A DNA stretch of 64,000 bases from Rhodocyclaceae bacterium (GCA_026415155.1 JAOAHQ010000067.1:149693-213692), one strand, 5' to 3'. Positions 44,410 to 55,585 are shown, numbered from the stretch's first letter. The notes: generated from the letters alone by a model not told the origin. Translations and numbers: made by a program.

Positions 44410-45042
44410 ATGGAATTTACGACCTTCGTCTTCTATGTGCTCGGCGCGATCCTGCTCTTCGCCGCGCTAGCCACCATCACGGCCCGCAACCCCGTGCATG
44501 CCGCGCTGTTTCTCGTGCTCGCCTTTTTCTCCGCTGCGGGGCTGTGGCTGCTCTTGCAGGCCGAGTTCCTCGCCATCGTGCTCATCATGGTCTATGTCGG
44601 CGCGGTGATGGTGCTGTTCCTCTTCGTCGTCATGATGCTCGACATCGACATCGCACGCCTGCGCCACCGCTTCTGGAGCTATCTGCCCTTGGGCGGCATG
44701 ATTGGTCTCTTGATGGTCGCCGAAATGGCGCTCGTGCTCTCCGGCAAGTATTTCAGCGCCGAAGCCCTGCCCGGCCAGGCGATGCCCGAGGGCTACAGCA
44801 ACACCAAGGAACTGGGCCGCCTGCTCTTTACCGAATACGTCTATCCCTTCGAGCTCGCCTCGGTGATTCTCTTGGTCGGCATCATCGCCGCCATCATGCT
44901 GACCTTGCGAAGCCGCAAGGACACCAAGTATCCGAGGGTGTCCGAGCAGCTTGCCGTGCGCCGCGACGAGCGCGTGCGGCTCGTCAAGATGGCCGCCGAG
45001 AAGGAGGCACCTGCCGAAGAAAGCCAGCCGGGAGGCCAATGA
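44410..45042 (+). CDS. nuoJ: NADH-quinone oxidoreductase subunit J
   Basis: 210 residues, five membrane helices; the conserved [17 protein letters not shown] helix is the pi-bulge helix of the proton-transfer E-channel. The hydrophilic C-terminal tail (about 165-210) is rich in charged residues. It starts 13 bases after nuoI. Confidence 0.95.
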   Translation: MEFTTFVFYVLGAILLFAALATITARNPVHAALFLVLAFFSAAGLWLLLQAEFLAIVLIMVYVGAVMVLFLFVVMMLDIDIARLRHRFWSYLPLGGMIGLLMVAEMALVLSGKYFSAEALPGQAMPEGYSNTKELGRLLFTEYVYPFELASVILLVGIIAAIMLTLRSRKDTKYPRVSEQLAVRRDERVRLVKMAAEKEAPAEESQPGGQ

Positions 45043-45043
45043 G

Positions 45044-45358
45044 ATGTTCGCGCAGCTTTCCCTTTCGCACTACCTCATCCTCTCGGCGATCCTGTTTGCC
45101 ATCAGCATCGTCGGCATCTTCCTGAACCGCAAGAACCTGATCGTCCTGCTGATGGCGATCGAGCTGATGCTCCTGTCGGTCAACATGAATTTCGTCGCTT
45201 TCTCGCACTACCTCAACGATCTCGCTGGCCAGCTGACGGTCTTTTTCATCCTCACCGTGGCGGCGGCCGAATCGGGCATTGGACTCGCGATCCTCGTCGT
45301 GCTGTTCCGCAACCTCTCGACCATCCATGTCGATGATCTCGACAGCCTGAAAGGATGA
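45044..45358 (+). CDS. nuoK: NADH-quinone oxidoreductase subunit K
   Basis: 104 residues, three membrane helices. Conserved Glu residues in [14 protein letters not shown] and [12 protein letters not shown] belong to the proton pathway. A GGGAGG ribosome site precedes the ATG. The stop overlaps nuoL by four bases. Confidence 0.95.
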   Translation: MFAQLSLSHYLILSAILFAISIVGIFLNRKNLIVLLMAIELMLLSVNMNFVAFSHYLNDLAGQLTVFFILTVAAAESGIGLAILVVLFRNLSTIHVDDLDSLKG

Positions 45359-47382
45359 GCGCCGCCATGAAACTGCTCTACCTGATCGTGCCGCTCGCGC
45401 CGCTCGTCGGGGCCATCCTCGCGGGCCTGTTTGGCCGGACGCTTGGCCGTGCCGGCGCCCATACTGTCACCATCCTCGGCGTCTTGATCTCCTTCATTGC
45501 CTCGCTCGCCGTGTTCTTCCAGGTGATGCGCGGGGAGACCTTCAACGGCGATGTCTATACCTGGCTCGAATCGGGCGGGCTCAAGCTCTCGATCGGCTTT
45601 TTGATCGATCCGCTCACGGCCCTCATGATGCTCGTCGTCACCTTCGTCTCGCTGATGGTGCATATCTACACGATCGGCTACATGGCGCACGACGAGGAGA
45701 ACTGGCCTGCCGACAGCCGCGCCGGCACGAACAGCTATCAGCGCTTCTTCGCCTACATCTCGCTCTTCACCTTCTCGATGTTGATGCTCGTGATGAGCAA
45801 CAACTTCGTCCAGCTCTTCTTCGGCTGGGAGGCGGTCGGCCTCGTCTCATATTTGCTGATCGGCTTCTGGTCGGTGCGCCCTTCGGCCGTCTATGCCAAC
45901 CTCAAAGCCTTCCTCGTCAACCGCGTTGGCGACTTCGGCTTCGTGCTCGGCATCGGCCTCGTCGCCGCCTACGCAGGCAGCCTCGATTACGCGACGGTGT
46001 TCGCCAAGGCGCCCGAGCTTGCGGCAATGACCGAGCAGATCACGGGCTGGCCGCTTGTCACGGCGATCTGCATTGCGCTCTTCGTCGGCGCGATGGGCAA
46101 GTCGGCACAGTTCCCGCTCCATGTCTGGCTGCCCGACTCGATGGAAGGCCCCACCCCGATCTCGGCGCTGATCCATGCCGCGACGATGGTAACCGCTGGC
46201 ATCTTCATGGTCTCGCGCATGTCGCCGCTCTTCGAGCTCTCCGACACCGCCTTGTCGCTCGTCATCGTCGTCGGTGCGATCACGACGCTCTTCATGGCCT
46301 TGATCGCCATCGTCGCCACCGACATCAAGCGCGTCGTCGCCTATTCGACGCTCTCGCAATTGGGCTACATGACGATGGCGCTCGGCGCCTCGGCCTATTC
46401 GGCGGCGATTTTCCACCTCATGACGCACGCCTTCTTCAAGGCGGTGCTGTTTTTGGGCGCGGGCTCAGTGATCATCGCCCTGCACCACGAGCAGGACATG
46501 AGAAAGATGGGGGGGCTCAAGAAATACATGCCGATCACCTACGCGACGGTGCTGATCGGCGCGATCGCCAACGCCGGCCTGCCGCCCTTCGCTGGCTTTT
46601 TCTCGAAGGATTCGATCATCGAGGCGGTGCATCTCGCGAATGTTGCCGGCGCGGGCTTTGCCTATTTCTGCGCCCTCGCGGCAGTGTTCGTCGGCGGCCT
46701 CTATTCCTTCCGGCTCGTCTTCTTCACCTTTCACGGTGAGGAACGCTTCCGTAAGGACCATCACGGCGAAGAGGGGCATGATGGGCACGGCCATCATGGC
46801 AGTCACGAACCTCACGAGTCGCCCAAAGTGGTCACCGTGCCGCTGATCCTGCTGGCGATCCCGGCGATCGCCTCGGGTTGGTTCATCGGCCCGCTCCTCT
46901 ATGGCGAGTGGTTCGGCGAGGCGATCGTCATCGATGCCGCCGCGCATCCGGGGCTTGCGCAAATGGAGGAGGCATACCACGGCATTTTCGCGATGGTCGC
47001 GCACGGCGTCACGACATTGCCGTTCTGGCTTGCCGTTGCCGGCGCTGCGCTTGCCTGGTTCCTCTATATCAAGCGGCCTGATCTACCCGCCGTGATCAAG
47101 GCAAAGTCCGGCGTGCTGGCGACCATCCTCGAAAAGAAATATGGTTTCGACGAGTTCAACGAGTGGTTCTTCGCTGGTGGCGCGCGCGGCATCGGCCGCG
47201 GTTTATGGCGCGGCGGCGACCAGATCCTGATTGACGGCGTGGCGGTCAATGGCTCGGCGCGCCTCGTCGGATGGTTTGCCGGCATGGTGCGCCTCATCCA
47301 GTCCGGCCACATCTACCAATATGCGTTTTCGATGATCATCGGCGTTTTCGTGCTGCTGACCTTGTGGCTCAACCGGGCCTGA
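45355..47382 (+). CDS. nuoL: NADH-quinone oxidoreductase subunit L
   Basis: 675 residues, antiporter-like proton-pumping subunit with about 16 helices. Key residues lie in FFGWEAVGL (Glu), [22 protein letters not shown] (Lys) and [13 protein letters not shown] His-rich hydrophilic loop (around residues 467-487, [13 protein letters not shown]) is not a core family feature. The ATG overlapping nuoK is used; another lies four codons later. Confidence 0.95.
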   Translation: MSAAMKLLYLIVPLAPLVGAILAGLFGRTLGRAGAHTVTILGVLISFIASLAVFFQVMRGETFNGDVYTWLESGGLKLSIGFLIDPLTALMMLVVTFVSLMVHIYTIGYMAHDEENWPADSRAGTNSYQRFFAYISLFTFSMLMLVMSNNFVQLFFGWEAVGLVSYLLIGFWSVRPSAVYANLKAFLVNRVGDFGFVLGIGLVAAYAGSLDYATVFAKAPELAAMTEQITGWPLVTAICIALFVGAMGKSAQFPLHVWLPDSMEGPTPISALIHAATMVTAGIFMVSRMSPLFELSDTALSLVIVVGAITTLFMALIAIVATDIKRVVAYSTLSQLGYMTMALGASAYSAAIFHLMTHAFFKAVLFLGAGSVIIALHHEQDMRKMGGLKKYMPITYATVLIGAIANAGLPPFAGFFSKDSIIEAVHLANVAGAGFAYFCALAAVFVGGLYSFRLVFFTFHGEERFRKDHHGEEGHDGHGHHGSHEPHESPKVVTVPLILLAIPAIASGWFIGPLLYGEWFGEAIVIDAAAHPGLAQMEEAYHGIFAMVAHGVTTLPFWLAVAGAALAWFLYIKRPDLPAVIKAKSGVLATILEKKYGFDEFNEWFFAGGARGIGRGLWRGGDQILIDGVAVNGSARLVGWFAGMVRLIQSGHIYQYAFSMIIGVFVLLTLWLNRA

Positions 47383-47395
47383 CGGATTTGATGAG

Positions 47396-48868
47396 ATGAG
47401 TTCCTTTCTCTTAAGCCTCGCGATCTGGATTCCCATCCTCGGCGCCTTGCCCGTCTTCGCCGCCGGCGAGCACAAGCCGCTCGTCCGCTGGACGGCGCTT
47501 GCCGTCGCGCTCGCAGGCTTTGCCGTCACCCTGCCGCTTTACTTCGGCTTCGACCCCAGCCAGGCCGGCATGCAGTTCGTCGAGCAGCGGCCGTGGATTC
47601 CGCGTTTCAACGTCGAATACTTCCTCGGCGTCGATGGCATCTCGGTGCTGTTCATTCTTCTGAACAGCTTCATCACCGTGCTGGTGGTGATCGCCGGCTG
47701 GGAGGTGATCGAGGAAAAGCTCGCTCAATACATGGGCGCCTTTCTCATCATGTCGGGCCTCATGAACGGCATCTTCAGCGCGCTCGATGCGGTGCTGTTC
47801 TATGTCTTCTTTGAGGCTTCCCTGATCCCGATGTACATCATCATCGGCGTCTGGGGCGGGCCGAACCGCGTCTATGCGGCCTTCAAGTTTTTCCTCTACA
47901 CGCTGCTCGGCTCGCTCCTGATGCTCGTCGCGCTCCTTTGGCTGTTCCTTGAATCGGGCGGCAGCTTCAACCTGCTCGAATGGCATCAGCTCAGGATCGA
48001 GATGCTGCCGCAGATGTTGCTCTTCCTTGCCTTCCTCGTCGCCTTCGCCGTCAAGGTACCGATGTGGCCGGTGCACACCTGGCTGCCGGATGCGCACGTC
48101 GAGGCGCCGACCGGCGGTTCGGTGGTGCTGGCGGCGATCATGCTCAAGCTCGGCGCCTACGGCTTCCTGCGCTTTTCCTTACCGATCGCACCCGATGCGA
48201 GCCACTATTTCGCGCCGCTGATGATCGCGCTTTCCTTGATCGCCGTCATCTACATCGGCTTCGTCGCCCTCGTGCAGGCCGACATGAAGAAGCTGATCGC
48301 CTACTCGTCGATCTCGCACATGGGCTTCGTCACACTGGGCTTCTTCCTCTTCAATGCCTTGGGCATCGAAGGGGCGCTCGTGCAGATGATTTCGCACGGC
48401 TTCGTCTCGGGCGCGATGTTCCTCTGCGTCGGCGTCCTCTATGACCGCCTGCATTCGCGCCAGATCGCCGATTATGGCGGCGTGGTGCATACGATGCCGA
48501 AATTCGCCGGCTTCCTGGTGCTCTTTGCGATGGCCAATGCGGGCCTGCCAGCCACCTCGGGCTTCGTCGGCGAATTCATGGTGATTCTCGGCTCCGTCAA
48601 GGTCAATTTCTGGATCGGCCTGGCCGCGGCGACGACGCTGATCCTCGGCGCCGCCTATACGCTCTGGATGGTCAAGCGTGTCCTCTTCGGCCCGGTGGCG
48701 AACCCCCAGGTGGCAGCGCTCGAAGACATCAACGCCCGCGAATTCCTCTTCCTCGCCCTGCTGGCGCTTTGCGTGCTCGCGATGGGCGTCTATCCCTATC
48801 CGATCACCGAGGTCATGCATGCCTCGGTGGATAACCTGCTCAAGCACGTCGCCGTGAGCAAGCTCTAG
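47396..48868 (+). CDS. nuoM: NADH-quinone oxidoreductase subunit M
   Basis: 490 residues, antiporter-like subunit with about 14 helices. Conserved [18 protein letters not shown] (Glu), [20 protein letters not shown] (Lys) and [14 protein letters not shown] are present. It follows nuoL by 13 bases. Confidence 0.96.
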   Translation: MSSFLLSLAIWIPILGALPVFAAGEHKPLVRWTALAVALAGFAVTLPLYFGFDPSQAGMQFVEQRPWIPRFNVEYFLGVDGISVLFILLNSFITVLVVIAGWEVIEEKLAQYMGAFLIMSGLMNGIFSALDAVLFYVFFEASLIPMYIIIGVWGGPNRVYAAFKFFLYTLLGSLLMLVALLWLFLESGGSFNLLEWHQLRIEMLPQMLLFLAFLVAFAVKVPMWPVHTWLPDAHVEAPTGGSVVLAAIMLKLGAYGFLRFSLPIAPDASHYFAPLMIALSLIAVIYIGFVALVQADMKKLIAYSSISHMGFVTLGFFLFNALGIEGALVQMISHGFVSGAMFLCVGVLYDRLHSRQIADYGGVVHTMPKFAGFLVLFAMANAGLPATSGFVGEFMVILGSVKVNFWIGLAAATTLILGAAYTLWMVKRVLFGPVANPQVAALEDINAREFLFLALLALCVLAMGVYPYPITEVMHASVDNLLKHVAVSKL

Positions 48869-48884
48869 GCGCCCGAGAACAACG

Positions 48885-50360
48885 ATGCTGAAGAACTTTG
48901 TGACGCCCGACCTCTACCCGGCCATGCCGGAGCTCTTCCTCTTGGTCATGAGCTGCGTCCTCCTGCTCGTGGATGCCTTCCTGGGCCGTGCCCAGCGTTG
49001 GATCACGGCGACGCTGACGCTGATCACGCTCGCCGGCTGCGCGCTCATCACCTACCAGACGATGGACGGCCAGGTGGTGCTGACCTTCAGCAACATGTTC
49101 GTCGATGATTTGTTGGCCGATTTCCTCAAGCTGCTGCTTTATTTCTCGGTGATCATTGCGATCATCTATAGCCGCGACTATCTCGCCGCGCGCGGGCTCG
49201 ACAAGGGGGAGTATTACCTGCTCGTGCTCTATGCCACGCTCGGCATGATGGTGATGATATCGGCGGCCCATTTCCTGACCCTCTATCTCGGCCTCGAGCT
49301 CCTTTCGCTCTCGCTTTACGCCCTCGTCGCGCTCGACCGCGATTCCTCGCGCGCCACCGAGGCGGCGATGAAGTATTTCGTGCTCGGTGCGCTTGCTTCG
49401 GGCCTGCTCCTCTATGGCATGTCGATGGTCTATGGCGCCACCGGCACGCTCGAAATCGGCGGTGTTGCACAGGCGCTGCACCTGGGGGTCGCAAACAAGA
49501 CGGTGCTCGTCTTCGGCCTCGTCTTCATCGTTGCCGGTATCGCCTTCAAGCTCGGCGCCGTGCCTTTCCACATGTGGGTGCCGGATGTCTATCAGGGTGC
49601 GCCGGTGCCGATTACGCTCTTGATCGCCTCGGCGCCGAAGCTCGCCGCCTTCGCGATGGCCTTGCGGCTGCTTGTCTATGGGCTGTTCGACATCGCGGAG
49701 CACTGGCAGAACATGCTGCTCATCCTAGCCGTGCTCTCGATCGCGCTCGGCAATCTTGCTGCTATCGCACAAAGCAATGTGAAGCGCATGCTTGCCTATT
49801 CGGCGATCTCGCACATGGGCTTCCTGCTGCTGGCCCTGCTAAGCGGCACGGTCGGGCCGGATCGCCACTATGCGCTCAATGCCTACAGCTCGGCGCTTTA
49901 CTACGTCGTCGCCTACGTCATCATGTCGCTCGGCGCCTTCGGCATGATCCTCTTGATGTCGCGCGCCGGTTTCGAAGCCGAGCGCATCGACGACTTCAAG
50001 GGCTTGAACCGGCGCAGCCCATGGTTCGCCGCGGTCATGATGGTGCTGATGTTTTCGATGGCCGGCATTCCCTTCTTCATCGGCTTCTTCGCCAAGTTCG
50101 CAGTGCTCCTGGCCGCCGTCGATGCGGGGCACGTCGCCGTGGCCGTTTTCGCCGTGATCTTCTCGCTGATCGGCGCCTTCTACTATCTGCGCATCGTCAA
50201 GCTCATGTATTTCGATGCGCCGGAAGAGAGCGCGCCGATCAAGGCTTCGCCCGACATGCGCTTTCTGCTCTCCGTCAATGGCGCCGCGGTCGCGCTCTTT
50301 GGGCTCTTTCCCGATGCGCTGATGTCACTTTGCACCTACGCGCTCCTGCGTTCGCTGTAA
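48885..50360 (+). CDS. nuoN: NADH-quinone oxidoreductase subunit N
   Basis: 491 residues, antiporter-like subunit with about 14 helices. Conserved [33 protein letters not shown] and [10 protein letters not shown] are visible. Last gene of the operon, followed 15 bases later by a symmetric terminator. Confidence 0.96.
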   Translation: MLKNFVTPDLYPAMPELFLLVMSCVLLLVDAFLGRAQRWITATLTLITLAGCALITYQTMDGQVVLTFSNMFVDDLLADFLKLLLYFSVIIAIIYSRDYLAARGLDKGEYYLLVLYATLGMMVMISAAHFLTLYLGLELLSLSLYALVALDRDSSRATEAAMKYFVLGALASGLLLYGMSMVYGATGTLEIGGVAQALHLGVANKTVLVFGLVFIVAGIAFKLGAVPFHMWVPDVYQGAPVPITLLIASAPKLAAFAMALRLLVYGLFDIAEHWQNMLLILAVLSIALGNLAAIAQSNVKRMLAYSAISHMGFLLLALLSGTVGPDRHYALNAYSSALYYVVAYVIMSLGAFGMILLMSRAGFEAERIDDFKGLNRRSPWFAAVMMVLMFSMAGIPFFIGFFAKFAVLLAAVDAGHVAVAVFAVIFSLIGAFYYLRIVKLMYFDAPEESAPIKASPDMRFLLSVNGAAVALFGLFPDALMSLCTYALLRSL

Positions 50361-50375
50361 CCAGAGGCTGACACG

Positions 50376-50403
50376 GAAAAAGGCGCCCGCGGGCGCCTTT
50401 TTC
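50376..50403. terminator. Bidirectional terminator between nuoN and metY
   Basis: Palindromic stem AGGCGCCC / GGGCGCCT with a two-base loop, flanked by A and T runs on both sides. It can end both the nuo operon (plus) and the convergent metY transcript (minus). Confidence 0.88.
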
Positions 50404-50413
50404 ACGGGTGGCG

Positions 50414-50437
50414 GGCCGTCCCCCCAGCGCCGACTTT
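50414..50437 (-). repeat. 24-base dispersed element, copy 9 (intergenic)
   Basis: One mismatch from the commonest form. It lies between the bidirectional terminator and the metY stop, so it is transcribed in the metY 3' end. Confidence 0.85.
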
Positions 50438-50440
50438 CGT

Positions 50441-51712
50441 TCAGACCGCCGCGAGCGCCTGATCTAGGTCGGCCTGGATGTCGTCGATATGTTCGAGCCC
50501 GATCGACAGCCGCACCATGTCCTCCGTCACGCCCGCTTTTTCGAGCTCGGCGGGCGAAAGCTGACGGTGCGTCGTGCTCGCCGGGTGGCAAGCGAGCGAT
50601 TTCGCGTCCCCAATATTGACGAGCCGCGTGATGAGCTTCAGGGCATCCTGGAACCTGGCGCCGGCCTCGCGGCCGCCTTTAATACCGAAGGAGAGGATGC
50701 CCGAGGCGCGGCCGCCCAAGTATTTCTTGGCCAGCGCGTGCTCGGGATGATCGGGCAGCCCGGCATAGCGCACCCAGCTCACCTTGGGGTGGGCGCGTAA
50801 AAAGTTCGCCACGGCGAGCGTGTTCTCACAGATGCGATCCATGCGCACCGGCAGCGTCTCGATGCCTTGCAAGATCAGGAAGCTGTTGAACGGCGAGATC
50901 GCCGCGCCCATGTTCCGCAGCGGCACGACGCGCGCCCGCCCGATGTAGGCGGCGGGCCCCAAGGCTTCGGTATAGACGACGCCGTGGTAGGAAACATCCG
51001 GCTCGTTAAGACGCTTGAACTTCTCCTTGTGCTCGGCCCAGGGAAACTTGCCCGAGTCGACGATCGCGCCGCCGATGCTGGTGCCGTGGCCGCCGAGATA
51101 TTTGGTGAGCGCATGGACGACGATGTCGGCGCCGTGCTCGAAGGGGCGGCACAGATAGGGCGTCGGTACGGTGTTATCGACGATCAGCGGCACACCAGCG
51201 GCATGCGCCACCTCGGCAAGCGCGGCGATATCGACGACGTTGCCCAGGGGATTACCGATCGATTCGCAATAGACGGCCTTGGTCTTCCCATCGATGAGCG
51301 GCTTAAAGCTCGCCGGGTCGCGGTAGTCGGCAAAGCGCACCTCGATGCCGAATTGCGGCAGGGTATGGGCGAAGAGGTTATACGTGCCGCCGTAGAGCGT
51401 GCCCACCGAGACGATGTTGTCGCCGGCTTCCGCAATGGTCTGGATCGCATAGGTGATCGCCGCCATGCCGGAGGCCAGCCCCAGCGCCCCGACGCCGCCT
51501 TCCATCGCCGCTAGGCGCTTTTCGAGCACGTCGGTGGTCGGGTTCATGATGCGCGTATAGATGTTGCCGGCGACCTTGAGGTCGAACAGATCCGCGCCGT
51601 GCTGGGTGTCGTCGAAGGCATAGGAGGTCGTCTGGTAAATCGGCACCGCGACGGCCTTGGTGGTGGGATCGGGGGAAAAGCCGCCATGCACGGCGAGGGT
51701 TTCGAGTTTCAT
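50441..51712 (-). CDS. metY: O-acetylhomoserine sulfhydrylase (PLP enzyme)
   Basis: 423 residues, Cys/Met-metabolism PLP family. Phosphate and cofactor contacts lie in ASGMAAITYA, the Asp in LIVDNTVPTPY, and the Schiff-base Lys in HALTKYLGGHG. Full length and the GGHGTSIGG context favour MetY (homocysteine from O-acetylhomoserine and sulfide) over cystathionine synthase. A strong GGAGG site precedes the ATG. A TATACT-like -10 (about 51760) is shared in the divergent region with the helicase gene. No SAM riboswitch fold is visible in the short leader. Confidence 0.88.
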   Translation of the reverse strand: MKLETLAVHGGFSPDPTTKAVAVPIYQTTSYAFDDTQHGADLFDLKVAGNIYTRIMNPTTDVLEKRLAAMEGGVGALGLASGMAAITYAIQTIAEAGDNIVSVGTLYGGTYNLFAHTLPQFGIEVRFADYRDPASFKPLIDGKTKAVYCESIGNPLGNVVDIAALAEVAHAAGVPLIVDNTVPTPYLCRPFEHGADIVVHALTKYLGGHGTSIGGAIVDSGKFPWAEHKEKFKRLNEPDVSYHGVVYTEALGPAAYIGRARVVPLRNMGAAISPFNSFLILQGIETLPVRMDRICENTLAVANFLRAHPKVSWVRYAGLPDHPEHALAKKYLGGRASGILSFGIKGGREAGARFQDALKLITRLVNIGDAKSLACHPASTTHRQLSPAELEKAGVTEDMVRLSIGLEHIDDIQADLDQALAAV

Positions 51713-51808
51713 GGATGACCTCCGCGAGAGTGTGTGGATGTATTGTGTTTTTTTATGAGTATATCTGTTCCGCCGTATGGCTGTCTGCATGATAGCCTTC
51801 GCGCCAAC

Positions 51809-53779
51809 ATGTCTGTCCGTTTTGACCTCGACCGCCTCTTCGCCGCCGATGGCCCGCTCGCCCGTGCCATTTCTGGCTACCGCTGCCGCCCTCAGCAGAT
51901 CGAAATGGCGCAGGCCGTGCTCGCCGCGATCGAAAAAAACGGCGTGCTGATCGCCGAGGCCGGCACCGGCACCGGCAAGACCTTTGCCTATCTCGCGCCG
52001 GCACTGCTTGCGGGCGGCAAGGTGATCATCTCCACCGGCACCAAGACGCTGCAGGACCAGCTCTTCAACCGCGACCTGCCGACCGTGCGCGATGCGCTAG
52101 GCCGGCCGGTCGTCGTGGCGCTGCTCAAAGGGCGCGCCAACTACGTCTGCCCTTACCACCTCGAACGGGCGCTTTCAGGCGGGCGGCTCGGCTCGCGCGA
52201 GGAAGTCAAGCATCTGGCGGCCATCGCGCGCTTTGCCAAGGTGACCGCGACGGGGGATAAGGCCGAATGTGGCGACGTGCCGGAGGATTCCGCTGCCTGG
52301 AGCCTCGCGACTTCGACGCGCGAGAACTGCTTGGGCCAGGAGTGTCCCTACGTGAAGGAGTGCTTCGTCATCGCGGCGCGCCGCGAGGCGCTTGCCGCCG
52401 ACATCGTCGTCGTCAATCACCATCTTTTCTTCGCCGATGTGATGCTCAAGGACGATGGCATGGGCGAGCTCTTGCCGGCCTGCCACACGGTGATCTTCGA
52501 TGAGGCGCACCAGTTACCCGAGGTGGCAGGGCTGTTTTTCGGCGAGAGCGTCTCGACCGGCCAGCTGCTCGATCTCGCGCGCGATGCCAAGCTCGAAGCG
52601 GCCGTGGCGGCAAAGGACTATCCGCCGCTCATGGAGGCGGTGCGCGCGCTCGAAAAGGCCGCCAAGGACCTGCGCCTTGCCTTTCGCCACGAAGGGCGGC
52701 TCGCCATCGCGCAGTGGTTGCAGCACGAGGCGGCTATCGAGGCCCTCGGCAAGCTCGGAACCCAGCTCGACGAGCTCGGTCGGCATCTCGAAGCCCAGGC
52801 CGAACGCAGCGAAGGCTTGGCGAATTGCTGGCGGCGCAGCCAGGAATTGGCACAGCTGTTACGGCATTGGCAGCAGGCGCAAGTCGGCACCGAGACGACG
52901 GCGGAAGAAGAGGGCGTGGCCGTGCGCTGGGTGGAGGTCGGCAGCCAGGCCGTTTCGTTCAATCTCACGCCGCTTTCCGTCGCGCCGATCTTCAAAAAGC
53001 AGCTCGAAGGCCATCCGCGCGCCTGGATCTTCACCTCGGCAACGCTCGCCGTTGGCAACGATTTCACCCACTTTCGCGCTTTACTGGGACTGACCGAAGC
53101 CGAGACCGGCCGCTGGGAGAGCCCCTTCGACTATGCGAAAAACGGCCTCCTTTATTGTCCGCAGGGGCTGCCCGACCCCAATCATCCTGACTACAGTACG
53201 GCCGTCGTCGCGGCCGCCTGGCCGGTGATCCGGGCGGCGCAGGGCCGCGCCTTCGTCTTATGCACCTCCTTGCGGGCGATGCGGCGCATCCATGAGCTCC
53301 TTGATGCGCGCATCGCCGAGGCGGGGCTTGCCATGCCGCTCTTGCTGCAAGGGCAGGGCTCGAAGAGCGAGCTGCTTGAACGCTTTCGGCGGCTTGGCAA
53401 TGCGGTGCTCGTCGCAAGCCAAAGCTTCTGGGAAGGCGTCGATGTGCGCGGCGAGGCGCTCTCGCTCGTCGTCATCGACAAGCTGCCCTTCGCGCCGCCC
53501 GATGATCCGGTGCTCGCCGCGCGCATCGAGGCGATGAAGCGCCAAGGGCGCAACGCCTTCTTCGAAGTGCAGCTGCCGCGCGCGGTAATCAGCATGAAGC
53601 AAGGCGCCGGGCGGCTCATCCGCGCCGAGACCGATCGCGGCGTGCTGATGATCTGTGATCCGCGCCTTGTCGATAAGCCCTATGGCCGCCGCATTTGGCA
53701 AAGCCTGCCGCCGATGCGTCGCACGCGGGATTTGGCTGAAGTCGAGGCGTTCTTTGCAGCCGAACACGCGGCTGCCTGA
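51809..53779 (+). CDS. DinG/YoaA-family ATP-dependent DNA helicase
   Basis: 656 residues, superfamily 2 helicase related to XPD. Walker A in AEAGTGTGKTFAYL, DEAH box in VIFDEAHQLP and the late motif VISMKQGAGRLIR. Four Cys (YVCPYH, NCLGQECPYVKECF) fit the Fe-S cluster of YoaA/DinG, so it probably unwinds damaged or structured DNA. The ATG at 51809 opens the family N-terminus; the frame upstream is a non-conserved extension. Divergent from metY. Confidence 0.88.
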   Translation: MSVRFDLDRLFAADGPLARAISGYRCRPQQIEMAQAVLAAIEKNGVLIAEAGTGTGKTFAYLAPALLAGGKVIISTGTKTLQDQLFNRDLPTVRDALGRPVVVALLKGRANYVCPYHLERALSGGRLGSREEVKHLAAIARFAKVTATGDKAECGDVPEDSAAWSLATSTRENCLGQECPYVKECFVIAARREALAADIVVVNHHLFFADVMLKDDGMGELLPACHTVIFDEAHQLPEVAGLFFGESVSTGQLLDLARDAKLEAAVAAKDYPPLMEAVRALEKAAKDLRLAFRHEGRLAIAQWLQHEAAIEALGKLGTQLDELGRHLEAQAERSEGLANCWRRSQELAQLLRHWQQAQVGTETTAEEEGVAVRWVEVGSQAVSFNLTPLSVAPIFKKQLEGHPRAWIFTSATLAVGNDFTHFRALLGLTEAETGRWESPFDYAKNGLLYCPQGLPDPNHPDYSTAVVAAAWPVIRAAQGRAFVLCTSLRAMRRIHELLDARIAEAGLAMPLLLQGQGSKSELLERFRRLGNAVLVASQSFWEGVDVRGEALSLVVIDKLPFAPPDDPVLAARIEAMKRQGRNAFFEVQLPRAVISMKQGAGRLIRAETDRGVLMICDPRLVDKPYGRRIWQSLPPMRRTRDLAEVEAFFAAEHAAA

Positions 53780-53853
53780 AAACCGGCGGGCGAGCCGACC
53801 CGTTGCAGTCCCAACACATTGTTTTTGCAAAGCTCCTCGCCTATGATGCCTCC

Positions 53854-54114
53854 ATGCCGACGATCAGCACCTTTTTCGGCATCGTCATCCAGATGTTCTG
53901 GCGCGAACATGCGCCGCCTCATTTCCATGCCCTCTATGCCGAATTCGAAGCCGAGATCGATATCCGGACGCTGGAAGTCATTCGTGGCGAGCTGCCCAGG
54001 CGGGCCTTGGCGCTGGTGCTCGAATGGGCGTCGGAACACCGCTCGGAATTGATGGAGAATTGGGCCCTATGTCAGGCGAAACAATTGCCAAAGAGGATCG
54101 AGCCGCTCGAGTGA
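53854..54114 (+). CDS. DUF4160 protein
   Basis: 86 residues with the family core MPTISTFFGIVIQMFWREHAPPHFHALYAE. DUF4160 and DUF2442 genes often occur as pairs and have been suggested to behave like toxin-antitoxin modules, but function is not established. Here the DUF2442 gene overlaps its 3' end by 46 bases. An in-frame ATG 17 codons upstream is not supported by the family start. Confidence 0.8.
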   Translation: MPTISTFFGIVIQMFWREHAPPHFHALYAEFEAEIDIRTLEVIRGELPRRALALVLEWASEHRSELMENWALCQAKQLPKRIEPLE

Positions 54115-54401
54115 GCCCTTCGCCCGTGCCTGCCGCGCCGTGGCGCATTCGGGACGTCACCGTATTGCCGGAGTATCGGCTGGCGGTCAGCTTCATGGAT
54201 GGCACGACGGGAATTGTGGATTGCGCTTCGATTCTCACGGCCAGCGACCCCGGCATTTATGCGCCGCTCAAAGACCCCGAATTTTTCGGCCGGGTGAGAC
54301 TCGAGCTCGGCGCCTTGACATGGCCGAATGGCGCCGACCTCGATCCTGCCTGGCTCTATGACAATCTGCGGGACGGCCAATCCTGGTCCATCCCCTTCTA
54401 G
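54069..54401 (+). CDS. DUF2442 protein
   Basis: About 110 residues. The family domain begins near WRIRDVTVLPEYRLAVSFMDGTTGIVD and runs to the C-terminus. The first 25 residues are not conserved, so the true start may be later, which would shorten the 46-base overlap with the DUF4160 gene. The two form a small two-gene unit between the helicase and the molybdenum-cofactor genes. Confidence 0.72.
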   Translation: MSGETIAKEDRAARVSPSPVPAAPWRIRDVTVLPEYRLAVSFMDGTTGIVDCASILTASDPGIYAPLKDPEFFGRVRLELGALTWPNGADLDPAWLYDNLRDGQSWSIPF

Positions 54402-54499
54402 GGCATCAGCATCGATTGATCCGTTTGCTGACTCTGGCAAAGCAGCACGTCTGCGGCATCCCTTTACGCTTGCCGAAGTCGAGGCGTTAAACTGCTCGG

Positions 54500-55585
54500 A
54501 TGCAGCTAGCCGATCTTCCCGCCGACCTTTTCGCCGCGCGGCCCCATCTCTTTTCAAGCGCCTCGGTGTCCGTGGCGGCGGCCGATCTGGCGGCCATGCG
54601 AAAGATCATCGCCGCCATCGAGCGCGTGATCGCGCTGCCGGCCTGGCGCGACTTTGCGAAAGTCGGCGCCTGCGGCACGGCCCCGTATGGCGTCTTCCTG
54701 GGCTATGACTTTCACTTGACGCCCGATGGCCCCCAGCTCATCGAGATCAACACCAATGCCGGCGGCGGGCTGCTCGCCGCCTTGCAAGCGGGGCGCGAGG
54801 ATGTGCTCGTGCGCTTTATCGAGATGTTCCGTGCCGAATGTCCGCGTGAGCTCAAGGTGCTCGCGATCGTCGATGAGCGGCCCGCCGAGCAGTATCTCTA
54901 TCCCGAGTTCCTTGCCTTTCAGCGGCTCTTCGCGGCGCAGGGCATCGCGGCCCTCATTTGCGATCCGGCCGAGCTCATGCTCTGTCACGGCAATCTTTGG
55001 CACGAGGAGACGAAACTCGATCTTGTCTATAACCGGCTCACGGATTTCGAATTTTCTTCGCCGGCGCATGCGGTGCTCAAAGAGGCCTGGCGGCAGGGGG
55101 TAGCGATCACGCCCAATCCCGACCATCATGCGCGCTATGCCGACAAACGCCATCTCGTCACCCTGAGCGATGGGGCTGCTCTGGCGGAGATCGGCGTGGA
55201 TGCCGAAACCCGGCGCATCCTCACCGCTGGCATTCCTTACACCGTGCGGCTGACGGTTGAACGCGCCGAAGAATTCTGGGCACGCCGGCGGGAATTCTTT
55301 TTCAAGCCGGCCACGGGGTATGGCTCGAAGGGGGCATATCGGGGTGATAAGCTGACCAAGCGCGTGTTCGAGGAGATCCTCGCCGGCGATTACATCGCGC
55401 AGCGCTATGTGCCACCCTCGACGCTGATGGCCGACGTGGCCGGAACCCTGACCGAGCTCAAGGTCGATGTGCGCAACTATGTCTATCGTGGCGAGGTTCT
55501 CTTCGTCGCCGCGCGGCTTTATCAGGGACAGACGACGAATTTCCGCACGCCGGGCGGCGGCTTTGCGAAGGTGATCGAGACATGA
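54500..55585 (+). CDS. ATP-grasp-like protein of unknown function
   Basis: 361 residues. LIEINTNAGGG (about 80-90) and, in the C-terminal third, FFKPATGYGSKGAYRG and the metal-binding stretch VDVRNYVYRGE followed by RTPGGGFA resemble ATP-grasp carboxylate-amine ligases, possibly in permuted order. The substrate is unknown. It overlaps mobB by four bases (ATGA), so it is translated with the molybdenum-cofactor genes, although no such step is known there. Residues about 54-61 (KVGACGTA) are encoded by a diverged copy of the 24-base element. Confidence 0.7.
   Translation: MQLADLPADLFAARPHLFSSASVSVAAADLAAMRKIIAAIERVIALPAWRDFAKVGACGTAPYGVFLGYDFHLTPDGPQLIEINTNAGGGLLAALQAGREDVLVRFIEMFRAECPRELKVLAIVDERPAEQYLYPEFLAFQRLFAAQGIAALICDPAELMLCHGNLWHEETKLDLVYNRLTDFEFSSPAHAVLKEAWRQGVAITPNPDHHARYADKRHLVTLSDGAALAEIGVDAETRRILTAGIPYTVRLTVERAEEFWARRREFFFKPATGYGSKGAYRGDKLTKRVFEEILAGDYIAQRYVPPSTLMADVAGTLTELKVDVRNYVYRGEVLFVAARLYQGQTTNFRTPGGGFAKVIET
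54659..54682 (+). repeat. 24-base dispersed element, copy 10 (inside ATP-grasp-like gene, diverged)
   Basis: Three mismatches to the commonest form, concentrated in the middle. Codon register, encoding KVGACGTA. Confidence 0.6.

Noticed and set aside
47101..47130. Possible thirteenth copy of the 24-base element in nuoL ([10 protein letters not shown] region)
   Set aside because: Similarity needs gaps and shares only short runs; the residues look normal for NuoL.
51713..51808. SAM or other riboswitch upstream of metY
   Set aside because: The region is under 100 bases, shared with a divergent gene, and shows no multi-helix fold or terminator before the ribosome site.
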